From: JBBIQH01 sp964475945
GTDB lineage: Archaea; Thermoproteota; Nitrososphaeria; Nitrososphaerales; Nitrosocaldaceae
Direction of reading: 5' to 3'
DNA length: 64,000 nt
NCBI GenBank assembly: GCA_964475945.1
Contig: CAYYYF010000003.1
Coordinates: 31,825 to 95,824, forward strand
Shown: positions 15,673 to 25,053 of the stretch, in pieces
Numbering within the stretch: the stretch's first letter is position 1
How the letters are laid out: each line of letters begins with the position of its first letter
Program-made: the position numbers and the translations under genes
Notes under the pieces: model-generated
Seen by the model: the letters and a program-made list of their open reading frames with translations, nothing else
The model's database searches: none
What the model was told of the DNA's origin: nothing

Positions 15673-17756
15673 CTAGCAAGGATAAGTAGTATAACAAAGA
15701 TTATGCCTACAGCAAATGCATATATGTATGTTTGTGTTACTCCTGTCTGCATATACCTTACAACCCTTGAGAACCATGCCATTGTATACTGGAATGCTGG
15801 ATTTATACCATCTATCACTATGCTCTCAAAGTACCTCCATGTCATCCTTGATATGAACAATGGTACTATTACAAATGCCCAGTAATACATTGCATTAACA
15901 TACCATCTATTCTCTAGGAACCTGTATACTGCATATGCTACGCTGCTCCTCTCTATAGCCTCTGGGCTCAATGCCCTCCTTATATAGAAGATGTAGCCTA
16001 AACCAGAGCCTATACCAAATGCGGTTACAGAGTATGCTACTGCCTCCAAGTTTATCTCAGCCTTTGCATGGCTCTCTAACCCATAGGAGTTGAGTAGGAA
16101 TAAAGCAAATAATTCATGCAGATACTCCTCAAAGAATGGTCCTATTACTCCTATTGCAATAGTTGCACCAGCAAGTATAGCAAATGGTATGAACATAACA
16201 TAACCTACATCATGCAGTTTATGCCCATGGCTCTCAAGTTCTATGAGATGCTTGCTCTTGTTACCGAACATGACCATGCCTACCATCCTAATGGTATAGA
16301 ATGCTGTCATTATTGCTGTGAAGAATGCTAGCCAGAAGAATAATGGAGCAAATACGTAGTTGCTCTCAAGTAGTGCAGCAAATATAGCATCCTTGCTCCA
16401 GAAGCCTGAGGTTATTATAGGTGCACCAGCAAGGGATAGTGAGCCAGCAAGCATGGCTATATAGGTTCTTCTTGCATGCTTCCTTAACCCTCCCATATCA
16501 TCCATGAACCTACTCTCTGCTATATGCAGTATACCTCCTGCTGCCATGAAGAGCGAGGCCTTGAACATTGCATGGCTTGCTAGATGGAATAACCCTGCTG
16601 TATAACCATTAACGAACTCAGCAGATAACCCTGCTATACCTAGTGCAAGCATCATGTAGCCTATCTGTGAGCCTGTTGAGTATGCTAGAACCTTCTTTAT
16701 CTCCTTGTTTACTATTGCTTGACTTGCAAGCATGAATGCGGTTATTATACCAACCCATGCTACTACCTCAAAGAATATGCTAGCATCAGATCCAGCAACA
16801 GCAAAGAACAATGGTCCTAACCTTGCTACAAGGAATACCCCGGCCTTGACCATGGTTGCAGCATGTATAAGAGCTGATACGGATGTTGGACCCGTCATAG
16901 CCTCAAGCAACCATTCATGTAATGGGAACTGGGCAGACTTACCTATTGCCCCTACGAATATAAGCACTGCTGCTGGAACAAGCAGTCCATTGCCCTTCAT
17001 AACCTCAGCCCATGCAGTATCCTCTAGCAATAGTTTATACTCAAATGTACCTGCATGTATGAATATTAAGAACATGCCAGCAAGCATGGCAGCATCACCA
17101 GCCCTTGTCATAAGGAATGCCTTCATACCAGCATGTGATGGTGCGGTGAACTGTGGTATACCAAATGCATAATGCCCAACCCTACCTACGTAATCCTTTA
17201 GCCTATCCCTGTACCAGAAGCCTATCAATGCATATGAGGCTAAACCTACACCCTCCCAACCAAAGAATAGCATCAGGAGGTTATCTGAGAGCACGATGAG
17301 TTGCATGCTACCTATGAAGAAGTTCATGAAGAACCAGTACCTTACAAGGTTAGGGTCTCCCTTCATATACCCTATGCTGTATACCATTATAAGGAAGGAG
17401 ATCCATGCAACAAGGTTGCTCATTATTATGCTTAGGGTATCTGCTATAACACCTGCCCTTATCCCTATCTCAGGTATCCATGTATATTGGCTATGCACCT
17501 CATCATGAGCAAGTGCAACTGGGATGAGTGTAGATGCTAGTATAGCACTTGCAAATGCGAATGCTACTGGTGCTGTATCCCTAACCCTGCTACCTGCCTT
17601 ACCGAACAATGGGCTTAGCATTGCACCTATCATAGGTATTATCCATACGAGCCATACATTCAGTGCAAGTGAGTCAAACTCTGGGTTATGGATTAACTTC
17701 TCAGCACCCTCAACAGCAAGTATTACTAGCATAAGTAAGCCTACAAGATCCTGCAT
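15669..17756 (-). CDS. nuoL: Complex I subunit L
   Basis: The largest antiporter-like subunit, 695 residues, with the long C-terminal lateral helix region that clamps the membrane arm. FFGWEGVGLASYALIGFW, FPLHEWLLEAMTGPTSVSAL and KKVLAYSTGSQIGYMMLALG are diagnostic. Residues past 500 (HLIELESHGHKLHDVGYVM onward) form the amphipathic region and final helices. Translationally coupled to nuoN and four bases from nuoM. In Thaumarchaeota the order M-L-N is typical, and it is seen here. Confidence 0.95.
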   Translation of the reverse strand: MQDLVGLLMLVILAVEGAEKLIHNPEFDSLALNVWLVWIIPMIGAMLSPLFGKAGSRVRDTAPVAFAFASAILASTLIPVALAHDEVHSQYTWIPEIGIRAGVIADTLSIIMSNLVAWISFLIMVYSIGYMKGDPNLVRYWFFMNFFIGSMQLIVLSDNLLMLFFGWEGVGLASYALIGFWYRDRLKDYVGRVGHYAFGIPQFTAPSHAGMKAFLMTRAGDAAMLAGMFLIFIHAGTFEYKLLLEDTAWAEVMKGNGLLVPAAVLIFVGAIGKSAQFPLHEWLLEAMTGPTSVSALIHAATMVKAGVFLVARLGPLFFAVAGSDASIFFEVVAWVGIITAFMLASQAIVNKEIKKVLAYSTGSQIGYMMLALGIAGLSAEFVNGYTAGLFHLASHAMFKASLFMAAGGILHIAESRFMDDMGGLRKHARRTYIAMLAGSLSLAGAPIITSGFWSKDAIFAALLESNYVFAPLFFWLAFFTAIMTAFYTIRMVGMVMFGNKSKHLIELESHGHKLHDVGYVMFIPFAILAGATIAIGVIGPFFEEYLHELFALFLLNSYGLESHAKAEINLEAVAYSVTAFGIGSGLGYIFYIRRALSPEAIERSSVAYAVYRFLENRWYVNAMYYWAFVIVPLFISRMTWRYFESIVIDGINPAFQYTMAWFSRVVRYMQTGVTQTYIYAFAVGIIFVILLILAR

Positions 17757-17760
17757 GGCA

Positions 17761-19305
17761 TCACCCTAGCACTGATCTCATATATGGTACTATTATTGAT
17801 GTTAGCATCTCTGGATATATGCCTATGAGTATGGTTAATACTGCTAGGAACATCATGGGTGCAAGCATGTACATAGAGCCCTCCTTAACATGCTCCAACT
17901 CCTCCCTATGACCATAGAATATACGCTTGTACATCCATAGTATGTATGCTGCTGTTAATACAGTAGCGCCCATTGCAAGTGCAAAGGCTACAACCCTTAC
18001 TATTAAGCCATACTCTGGGCTCAATGCGCCCTCTAGCACACCTAGGAAGAGCATCCACTCTGCCATGAACCCATTTGTAGGGGGTATACCCATTATTGCT
18101 AATGCTCCTATCATAGCTGTTACAGCAGTTATAGGCATCTTCCCTGCCAAGCCACCTAACCTTGCTAAACTCCTAGTATGCGCCTGCATTATAAGCATAC
18201 CAGCCATCATGAATAGCAGTGCCTTCCCTGTACCATGGCTTACATATAGCAGTATGGAGCCTGTTGAACCTATAACGCTAAGTGATGATAGACCAAAGAG
18301 GAGGTAGCCCATCTGGCTTATACTTGAGTATGCTAGGATCCTCTTAACATCATCCTGCATAAGTGCCATGGCACCACCGTATATCATGGTTACAAGCCCA
18401 CCAAGGTTAAGCCAGAGTGAGATATCTGCATATGTGTTTGGTAGTAGTTGCATAACAAGCCTAGCAAGTGCATAGCCCCCTATCCCTATCATTGCTGGGC
18501 TTAAGAGTGCGCTTATTGGTGTTGGTGCCTCAGCATGGGCATAAGGCAGCCATATATGAACAGGGAATACTGCCAACTTCACTACCAAGCCTATAACTAT
18601 GGCAGCTGCTATTACAGGGAGTATATCCTTTGGTATAACAGATTCTCTTATATCACTCATGTTAAAACTACCTGTATAAAGCCCCAGTGCTATCAAACCT
18701 ACAAGTAATACTACAGCACCAACATGAGTCCAGAATAGGTACATGAGTGCTATACGCCTCCTAGCACCATAACCATAGAATGCTACTAGGAAGAATGATG
18801 GCACAAGCATAACCTCGAAGAATACATAGAACTGTACTAGGTTTGTTGCTAGCACAGTCCCAAGCATACCCATGGCAAATGTAAGGTATAATGCATAGTA
18901 TATGCCCATGTTAGTATTTATAACATCCTGCTTAACCTCCAATACCTGTGATGCACCGCCTTCACCACTGCTGCTAGCACTCATCTCTTGCTCATACTGC
19001 TCCTCTATCTTATGTATCATGTAAGGCTTTGAGTATAATACAAGAACTGTGGATAGTATGTATATTATCAATGCAAATGGTATGCTCAAGCCATCTAGTA
19101 GTAATCCAAACTCGCCTAATTGACTCCATGGGTAGTGCTCCTCATACCTACCCTGCATGGATGCTAGTAAGAGCATTATGGTAGAGTAGAGCATAACACC
19201 AAAGGTAAACCATGTTGCTGCATTTACCCCAACCCTCCTAGAGATATAGTATGCTAAAGGAGATAATAGAAGGGGAATGAATACAGCCTGTAGTAGATAA
19301 TACAT
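17761..19305 (-). CDS. nuoM: Complex I subunit M
   Basis: The antiporter-like subunit between N and L, 514 residues. FFEVMLVPSFFLVAFYGYG holds the conserved glutamate of the proton path; FPVHIWLPYAHAEAPTPISA and KRILAYSSISQMGYLLFGLS complete the signature. A polar loop rich in S, G and E (around residues 100-130) is inserted between the third and fourth helices and looks like a lineage-specific insertion. The stop is one base before the next gene boundary, so it is tightly coupled in the operon. Confidence 0.95.
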   Translation of the reverse strand: MYYLLQAVFIPLLLSPLAYYISRRVGVNAATWFTFGVMLYSTIMLLLASMQGRYEEHYPWSQLGEFGLLLDGLSIPFALIIYILSTVLVLYSKPYMIHKIEEQYEQEMSASSSGEGGASQVLEVKQDVINTNMGIYYALYLTFAMGMLGTVLATNLVQFYVFFEVMLVPSFFLVAFYGYGARRRIALMYLFWTHVGAVVLLVGLIALGLYTGSFNMSDIRESVIPKDILPVIAAAIVIGLVVKLAVFPVHIWLPYAHAEAPTPISALLSPAMIGIGGYALARLVMQLLPNTYADISLWLNLGGLVTMIYGGAMALMQDDVKRILAYSSISQMGYLLFGLSSLSVIGSTGSILLYVSHGTGKALLFMMAGMLIMQAHTRSLARLGGLAGKMPITAVTAMIGALAIMGIPPTNGFMAEWMLFLGVLEGALSPEYGLIVRVVAFALAMGATVLTAAYILWMYKRIFYGHREELEHVKEGSMYMLAPMMFLAVLTILIGIYPEMLTSIIVPYMRSVLG

Positions 19306-19614
19306 CTATCCACTCAGCCTCTTCAGACCCTTAACATCTATATCCCTATATATTCTATATACTACTATTATAAGTGCCAATCCAACAGCAACCTCTGCTG
19401 CTGCTATTGCTATTGAGAATAGCGCAAATGACTGCCCAGTAGCATTCTGTATAGGCGATAATGTAGAGAATGCTACAAGGTTTATGTTTGCTGCATTTAT
19501 TATTATCTCTATAGCAAAGAGCATCCTTATAAAGTTCCTCTTTACGGTTAATCCGTATACACCTATAGCAAGTAGTATTATAGATACTATAAGGTAATCA
19601 ATTAATGCTACCAT
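19306..19614 (-). CDS. nuoK: Complex I subunit K
   Basis: A 102-residue, three-helix membrane subunit. GVYGLTVKRNFIRMLFAIEI and AANINLVAFSTL give the first helices, with the conserved glutamate in AIEI. SIAIAAAEVAVGLALIIVVY gives the second membrane glutamate, needed for proton transfer. Its start overlaps the end of nuoJ by 17 bases. Length is normal. Confidence 0.95.
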   Translation of the reverse strand: MVALIDYLIVSIILLAIGVYGLTVKRNFIRMLFAIEIIINAANINLVAFSTLSPIQNATGQSFALFSIAIAAAEVAVGLALIIVVYRIYRDIDVKGLKRLSG

Positions 19615-20257
19615 CTCCTTTCTTTCCTCCTAATGCATCACTACCAGTATTGGTACCAATATTAGTGTTAGGCTCGTTATTGCTGCTCCTTGATATATCA
19701 CTTAACTCACCTTTTACATACTCTACTCCTTCACCTTCTTCCCCTACTCCTGCATCCTGCTCCCTCTTCCCTCTTTCAACCTTTGCCAATACTAGAGCAC
19801 CTATAACAGATGATGCCAAGGTCAATGCAAGCACTATAAGGACTGGGGAGTAGTATGTTAGCAGTTGTCCACTTAACTCTACCATGCTTAATGCAGATGC
19901 GCCTCCTTGCAACCTTGAGATGCTGGAGGATGTTACCATTGCTGTTAGTAATGCTATCATTGCTAGTGCTATAGCAGCACCCATAACCCTCCTCTTACCT
20001 CCTTCATCCAACCTTAGCCATGCCTCTCTCCTTACAAGCATTATGGTAAATATGATGAGCACGACAACAGCACCAACATACACAGTTATCTGGAACATTG
20101 CTATAAATGTAGCCTCTAGCAGCACAAAGAGCATTGCTACACCTAATAGCATAACAGCCAATGCTATTGCACCGTATATCAACTCCTTAAACTCTAATGC
20201 TATTATTGCTGCTGCAACTGTTATAGCAGAGACGGTTATAAAGTATGGATCACTCAT
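19598..20257 (-). CDS. nuoJ: Complex I subunit J
   Basis: Membrane subunit with five helices in the first 165 residues: EFKELIYGAIALAVMLLGVA, LEATFIAMFQITVYVGAVVV and IIFTIMLVRREAWLR are typical. The last roughly 55 residues form a hydrophilic, low-complexity tail rich in G, E, N and S (for example SSNNEPNTNIGTNTGSDALG), unusual for NuoJ. I use the ATG at 20257, which overlaps nuoI by 8 bases, rather than the extended frame from 20278. Confidence 0.9.
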   Translation of the reverse strand: MSDPYFITVSAITVAAAIIALEFKELIYGAIALAVMLLGVAMLFVLLEATFIAMFQITVYVGAVVVLIIFTIMLVRREAWLRLDEGGKRRVMGAAIALAMIALLTAMVTSSSISRLQGGASALSMVELSGQLLTYYSPVLIVLALTLASSVIGALVLAKVERGKREQDAGVGEEGEGVEYVKGELSDISRSSNNEPNTNIGTNTGSDALGGKKGDGSIN

Positions 20258-20753
20258 CGTGGTATGCACCCAACTCATCTATCTTTAACTCATACATGCC
20301 TTTATAGCTTGGCTTTACTGCTAGCTGGTCAGGTGTATATATAAGATGTTCTTTTGTGTATGCTGCCAACTCATAGTCATCTGTCATGAAGAGTGCATAG
20401 AATGGACAGGCATCAACGCATAGGCCGCAGAATACGCACTTGCCATAATCTATCTGGGGCATTATACCCTTCTTGTTCTGCTTGTACTGCTTATCTACCT
20501 TAACCATTGCTATAGCCTCTGCTATACCCTCACATGCTATAGAGCATAACTGGCAGCCTGTGCACTTATCCTGATATAGTATATGCCTACCCCTATACCC
20601 AGGTATACCTACACCCTCCTTAGGATCGAACTGGTAACCATCGCCTACAAACTTGAGCTTCTGCTCTGGGTAGCGTAGGGTAAACCTTCTTATAGCAATA
20701 TGCTTGCTACCAGATGCAAGAGCCTTTAACATGCCAGATACTGAGCCCATCAT
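20250..20753 (-). CDS. nuoI: Complex I subunit I (two [4Fe-4S] clusters)
   Basis: The ferredoxin-like peripheral subunit that passes electrons to NuoB. Two cluster motifs are complete: CTGCQLCSIACEG and CVFCGLCVDACPF. The start at 20753 gives 167 residues and overlaps the nuoH stop as TAATG; the longer open frame to 20843 runs through nuoH and is not supported. YPEQKLKFVGDGYQFDPKEG precedes the clusters, as in family members. Confidence 0.94.
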   Translation of the reverse strand: MMGSVSGMLKALASGSKHIAIRRFTLRYPEQKLKFVGDGYQFDPKEGVGIPGYRGRHILYQDKCTGCQLCSIACEGIAEAIAMVKVDKQYKQNKKGIMPQIDYGKCVFCGLCVDACPFYALFMTDDYELAAYTKEHLIYTPDQLAVKPSYKGMYELKIDELGAYHDE

Positions 20754-22021
20754 TATACACCTCCTACAGGTACTACACCAAGGTAGAGTAGTGCTACTGC
20801 TATAAATACATTGATGAATGCTATTGCTATTAACTTGCTCCATGCTGTTCTAAGCAATACATCTATCTTTATCCTTGGGTTTATACCTCTTATAATAATC
20901 ATAAGTAATGCTACACCAAATGTCTTTATAGCAAACCATGTTATCCCATTTGCCTCCTCTGCTGTTAGTATGGTTACATTAAAGAACTCTAGGCTAGATG
21001 CTATCTGAGGACCCATCCAACCACCTAGGAATAGAGTTACAAAGAGCGCAGATAGTGCATACATCTTGATATAGTTTGCTAACTGGATAAGCCCATATGC
21101 CATACCAGAGTACTCTGTTAACCAACCAGCAACTATCTCACTCTCAGCCTCTGGTAGATCGAAGGGTATCCTCTCCAACTCTGCAAGTGCTGTTATGAAG
21201 AATATCACTGCCCCTATAGGTAGTAGTATTATGAACCAATATGGGTTCTGTGCATTAACTATGCCAGTAAGGTTCAATGTAGCAGCAAGTATAACAACTC
21301 CTAGAACAGAGAGTATTAAGGGTATCTCATAGGATATCAACTGGTAGAGTGCTCTAAGTCCTCCTATGAATGGATACTTGCTATTGCTAGCATATGATGC
21401 AAGTAATGCAGTTAATGGGAAGAAGCCGAGGAGTGCAAATACTGCAAGCAAGCCAACGTCTATATCTGCTATAACCCAGTTTGGTGCTGCAGGTATCAAT
21501 GCTATAAGCCCTGCAGCTGCTATTATTAGAACTACTGGTGCTGCCCAGAATATTGGCTTATCTGCACCTGCTGGAACTATTATCTCCTTGCCTAGCAACT
21601 TCAATAGATCTGCTATCAACTGTAGGAATCCTCCTAGAGAGTTTGCCCACCAGAACGCCTCCCTACCAGCATAGAATGGACCTACCCTTAACTGCATCTT
21701 TGCCAATACCTTCCTCTCTGCATATATAAGCACTGTAGCAAAGAGTGCAGCAAAGGTAAACCCTGGGAATACTGCTATCTTGAAGAATATACTATCTACT
21801 GTAGCCTTTAGCAATGGTGCGCCTATCTCAGGGTTTATAAGCATTGTAAGTAGTAGGTATGGGTTTATCCTTACACCATTTATAACAGGCTCTGGTACAT
21901 AGAATAATACTATGAATATTATAGGAAGGATTATTAACGAGAATATAAGGATTATCCAGAAGATTAGCCATAGCAGACTCTTAAAGAACTCTGAGAACCT
22001 GAACTCGCTGACAGTTGCCAT
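20753..22021 (-). CDS. nuoH: Complex I subunit H
   Basis: The membrane subunit at the quinone site, 422 residues, eight or more helices. AERKVLAKMQLRVGPFYAGR, LIADLLKLLGKE, FDLPEAESEIVAGWLTEYSG and LFLGGWMGP are diagnostic. The N-terminal about 80 residues include a long loop before the first conserved helix, longer than in bacteria. It is separated from nuoD by 64 bases and may be internally promoted. Confidence 0.95.
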   Translation of the reverse strand: MATVSEFRFSEFFKSLLWLIFWIILIFSLIILPIIFIVLFYVPEPVINGVRINPYLLLTMLINPEIGAPLLKATVDSIFFKIAVFPGFTFAALFATVLIYAERKVLAKMQLRVGPFYAGREAFWWANSLGGFLQLIADLLKLLGKEIIVPAGADKPIFWAAPVVLIIAAAGLIALIPAAPNWVIADIDVGLLAVFALLGFFPLTALLASYASNSKYPFIGGLRALYQLISYEIPLILSVLGVVILAATLNLTGIVNAQNPYWFIILLPIGAVIFFITALAELERIPFDLPEAESEIVAGWLTEYSGMAYGLIQLANYIKMYALSALFVTLFLGGWMGPQIASSLEFFNVTILTAEEANGITWFAIKTFGVALLMIIIRGINPRIKIDVLLRTAWSKLIAIAFINVFIAVALLYLGVVPVGGV

Positions 22022-22085
22022 CCCTATACTATCACCCTTAAATTAACATATAAACTATATCAAACATAGTGTATCTACCTCTTGC

Positions 22086-23237
22086 CTACCTATCAGCCTC
22101 TACAGGCCAGTAGTTCATACTCCAGTATATGCTTGGCATATCAGCAAGTTTAGCCCCCTTGAGTAGGTATGCCATCACAGGTAATTCTCTGAATGAAGGT
22201 ACACTTAACTTTACCCTATATGGCCTTGGGTTACCATCACTAACTATGTAGTATGCTAACTCTCCTCTTGCTGCCTCTACACGCTTGAATGATTCTGCTA
22301 CTCCACCCTTAGGGTTAGGCCCAAGCTTTACCCTTACTGGACCATTAGGCATCTTCTCCAATGCTTGTAGTATTATCTCAACACTCTCAAACATCTCTAG
22401 CCAAGGCACATAGACTCTAGCATAGCTATCACCCTCCTTCATGGTTATAACCTTAAACTCCAGCTCATCATAAACATCGTAAGGCTCAACCTTCCTTATA
22501 TCATGCTCTACACCAGATGCCCTTAGCACTGGTCCAGTGGCACCAAGGTTTATTGCATCCTCTCTACGCAATACACCTACATTAACGGTCCTTGCTTGGA
22601 ATAATGGGTTATCATAGAAGATATCCTTGTACTCCTTAAGCCTGCTCCTAAAGTACTTAAGGTGCTTTACTGCCTTCTCAGGGAAGCTATCTGGTAGATC
22701 ATTCCTAACCCCTCCTGGCACAAAGTATGCATGGGTAACCCTTGCACCTGATGCCATTTCAGCAAGGTCTATGAGCAACTCTCTATCTGCCATGGGCCAC
22801 ATGAATATGGTAGAGTGTCCAAGGAATATGCCATATATTGCAAGCCAGTATAACTCAAATATGCATCTGTTTATCTCTGCCATTATAACCCTTATGTACT
22901 TTGCCCTCTCTGGCACCTCTATATTAAGCAACTCTTCTACAGCAAGCACATACGGGTAGAGTATATTGCATGAGTCTGCTATCATAGGCCTCTCTAGATG
23001 AGGTATATTCTGTATGTAGTTTCTATACTCACACATCTTCTCCTCTCCCCTATGCACATACCCAGGGTCTGGTAATGCCTCAACTATTATATCACCATCA
23101 ACCTTTACTATCAGCCTAAAGTGACCAGAACCTGGGTGCTGGGGTCCTACGCTAAGGGTAAGTATGCCTCTATCCTCACTCTCCATCTGTAACCCCGGTA
23201 TACCTTTTAGATCCTTCTTACTTGTATCTAACTCCAA
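22086..23237 (-). CDS. nuoD: Complex I subunit D (49 kDa type)
   Basis: Peripheral subunit that forms the quinone pocket with NuoB, 383 residues. LSVGPQHPGSGHFRLIVKVD carries the quinone-binding histidine; RGEEKMCEYRNYIQNIPHLE, YWLAIYGIFLGHSTIFMWP and GATGPVLRASGVEHDIRKV follow. The hydrogenase-type nickel cysteines are absent, so this is a complex I subunit and not a hydrogenase. Adjacent to nuoC without overlap. Confidence 0.95.
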   Translation of the reverse strand: MELDTSKKDLKGIPGLQMESEDRGILTLSVGPQHPGSGHFRLIVKVDGDIIVEALPDPGYVHRGEEKMCEYRNYIQNIPHLERPMIADSCNILYPYVLAVEELLNIEVPERAKYIRVIMAEINRCIFELYWLAIYGIFLGHSTIFMWPMADRELLIDLAEMASGARVTHAYFVPGGVRNDLPDSFPEKAVKHLKYFRSRLKEYKDIFYDNPLFQARTVNVGVLRREDAINLGATGPVLRASGVEHDIRKVEPYDVYDELEFKVITMKEGDSYARVYVPWLEMFESVEIILQALEKMPNGPVRVKLGPNPKGGVAESFKRVEAARGELAYYIVSDGNPRPYRVKLSVPSFRELPVMAYLLKGAKLADMPSIYWSMNYWPVEADR

Positions 23238-23735
23238 CTACTCCTCCCTCCCTTTCACATGGAAGTCTTTAAGCAATGGTGGGATATCAGCCCAATCCTC
23301 TGGTAGAAGTAGCCTCTCAAGCCTTGGATGCCCCTCGAATACAACACCAAGCATCTCAAATGTCTCCCTTTCATGATACTCAACCCCTCTATATATAGGT
23401 GTTAGAGTAGGCATTATAGGATCATCCCTTGGAAGATGAACAGCAAATGCAAATACCATTGCTCTATACTCATCTCTACTACATGAGCCTATATGGTATA
23501 CAACCTCTATGGTATTCCTCTTTGGATAATCCACCCCTGCTACAGAGATAGGATGATCGAACCCAAGCTCATCCCTTACGAACCTTGCAAAGTCTACTAC
23601 TACATCCTTGCTAAGATCGAACCTTACCCTATTGGGCTTTATATACGCTAGTCTTACCTTATCCCCAAACCTTGCCGTAACCTTATCTGCTAGATCCTTC
23701 TCAACCTTTAACTCTACAGCAAGGTTACTGCTCAT
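23238..23735 (-). CDS. nuoC: Complex I subunit C (30 kDa type)
   Basis: Peripheral arm subunit of 165 residues. The conserved end is clear: VEYHERETFEMLGVVFEGHP then LERLLLPEDWADIPPLLKDF. The N-terminal half is a variable alpha/beta domain (VDYPKRNTIEVVYHIGSCSR). It is a separate gene and not fused to nuoD. Confidence 0.94.
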   Translation of the reverse strand: MSSNLAVELKVEKDLADKVTARFGDKVRLAYIKPNRVRFDLSKDVVVDFARFVRDELGFDHPISVAGVDYPKRNTIEVVYHIGSCSRDEYRAMVFAFAVHLPRDDPIMPTLTPIYRGVEYHERETFEMLGVVFEGHPRLERLLLPEDWADIPPLLKDFHVKGREE

Positions 23736-23753
23736 TGCTACCCTACTCTACAA

Positions 23754-24317
23754 CTATCTGAACCTCATCCTCTTTATCTTCTCTTGCAGTAGGAAGCAGC
23801 CCTGTATAAGAGTCTCTGGCCTTGGTGGGCAACCAGGCACATATACATCTACTGGTATTACACCATCTATACCTGGGAGCACATTGTAAGAATCAAAGTA
23901 TAATCCTCCAGTTATTGCACATGCACCCATTGCGATGACATACTTTGGCTCAGGCATCTGATCATAGATCATCCTTACCCTCGGTGCCATCTTCCTTGTT
24001 ACTGTGCCTTGTATAACCATTAGATCACACTGCCTTAATGAACCAAACGCCTCTATTATACCAAAGCGCTCAACATCATACCTTGGGCCAGATGCTGCAC
24101 CAAACTCTAGGCTACAGCAGGCAGTCTCTAGATGCACTGGCCATAAGGACCATAACCTGCCCCAGTTTATAGCGTAGCCTAAGGGCTTATCCACTGCCCT
24201 AACAAGTATCTCAGATAGCTTTCCTACAAAGACATTAAAGTTAGCCGGTTTATCATGATGCTCGCTTAGTATCCTCTCCTTACTCTCACGCTTTGGGCTT
24301 AGCAGTTCCCTAAGCAT
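23754..24317 (-). CDS. nuoB: Complex I subunit B (N2 cluster)
   Basis: Holds the terminal iron-sulfur cluster N2 next to the quinone. The four cysteines are present in LETACCSLEFGAASGPRYDV, MGACAITGGLYF and VYVPGCPPRPETLIQGCFLL. VIQGTVTRKMAPRVR is the other signature. At 187 residues it has a short N-terminal extension. It is the first nuo gene here: nuoA, expected upstream, is not found in the 240 bases before S19e or in any frame of that gap. Confidence 0.95.
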   Translation of the reverse strand: MLRELLSPKRESKERILSEHHDKPANFNVFVGKLSEILVRAVDKPLGYAINWGRLWSLWPVHLETACCSLEFGAASGPRYDVERFGIIEAFGSLRQCDLMVIQGTVTRKMAPRVRMIYDQMPEPKYVIAMGACAITGGLYFDSYNVLPGIDGVIPVDVYVPGCPPRPETLIQGCFLLQEKIKRMRFR

Positions 24318-24424
24318 ATAACCTCAGGTAGAGTACTGAGGTATGTTATTTATATCTTATTACTTAATGTTAAGGATAGGAGGAAAAAATTTGCGCATAA
24401 AGTTTATAAATAGATATACAAATA

Positions 24425-24511
24425 TGTATAGCTCAGCTATACAAATCTATACAGCTATATAAATAAAGCTATACAAATTTGGGTAGCTCAGCTATACATT
24501 TTTGTATAGCT
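24425..24511. promoter_or_regulatory. Cluster of TGTATAGCT inverted and direct repeats between nuoB and S19e
   Basis: Five copies of the 9-mer AGCTATACA (or its complement) lie within 87 bases: 24425-24433 (minus), 24435-24443, 24468-24476, 24490-24498 (plus) and 24503-24511 (minus). The first two form a 17-base palindrome with one central base; the last two form perfect 9-bp arms around TTTT. tagctcagctataca recurs 55 bases apart. The spot is the divergent promoter region of the nuo operon and S19e. Operator cluster is the natural reading; the binding protein is unknown. Confidence 0.6.
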
Positions 24512-24559
24512 CTGTTAAGATCTGAATGCTATAAATAATGGTTAAAGATACTCAGATGC

Positions 24560-25015
24560 ATGGTAAAGGCTTACGATGTGCCAGCAGATATGCTGATAAG
24601 TAGATTAGCAAAACACCTTAAGCAAGAGAGGATAGTAGAGCCTCCTTCATGGGCAAAGTATGTTAAGACAGGTCCCCATGCAATGAGATTGCCTCAAGAT
24701 AAAGATTGGTGGTATGTTAGATGTGCATCCCTGCTAAGGAAGATATACATGCATGGCCCCATTGGGCTATCTGAGTTAGAGTCTGAGTATGGAGGAAGGC
24801 AGAGGAGAGGCTCTAGACCATGCCACCATAGGGATGCTGGCGGAGCAATAATAAGGAATGCACTGCACCAACTTGAGAGTGCTGGTTATGTAGCAAAGAT
24901 AGATGGTAAGGGTAGGGTATTAACGAGCAAGGGTATGATACTTGTTGATAGATATGCTAAAGAGGTATTCGATGAGTTAATAGCAAGTATGCCTGAGTTA
25001 AGCAAGTATGCTTGA
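24560..25015 (+). CDS. rps19e: 30S ribosomal protein S19e
   Basis: Archaeal/eukaryotic-specific small-subunit protein of 151 residues. AYDVPADMLISRLAKHLKQE, PPSWAKYVKTG and WWYVRCASLLRKIYMHGPIG are the winged-helix signature; ALHQLESAGYVAKIDGKGRV and LTSKGMILVD complete it. A PDCD5 gene follows after 38 bases, a common archaeal pairing. Confidence 0.95.
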   Translation: MVKAYDVPADMLISRLAKHLKQERIVEPPSWAKYVKTGPHAMRLPQDKDWWYVRCASLLRKIYMHGPIGLSELESEYGGRQRRGSRPCHHRDAGGAIIRNALHQLESAGYVAKIDGKGRVLTSKGMILVDRYAKEVFDELIASMPELSKYA

Positions 25016-25053
25016 TGACTTAGGTTTAAATATAAAGTGGTGATGTATACTCT

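Noticed and set aside
20754..20843. Longer NuoI start inside nuoH
   Set aside because: The extra 30 residues are not like NuoI, and TAATG coupling with nuoH supports 20753.
24318..24559. A hidden nuoA before nuoB
   Set aside because: No frame codes for three hydrophobic helices in this AT-rich repeat-filled gap.
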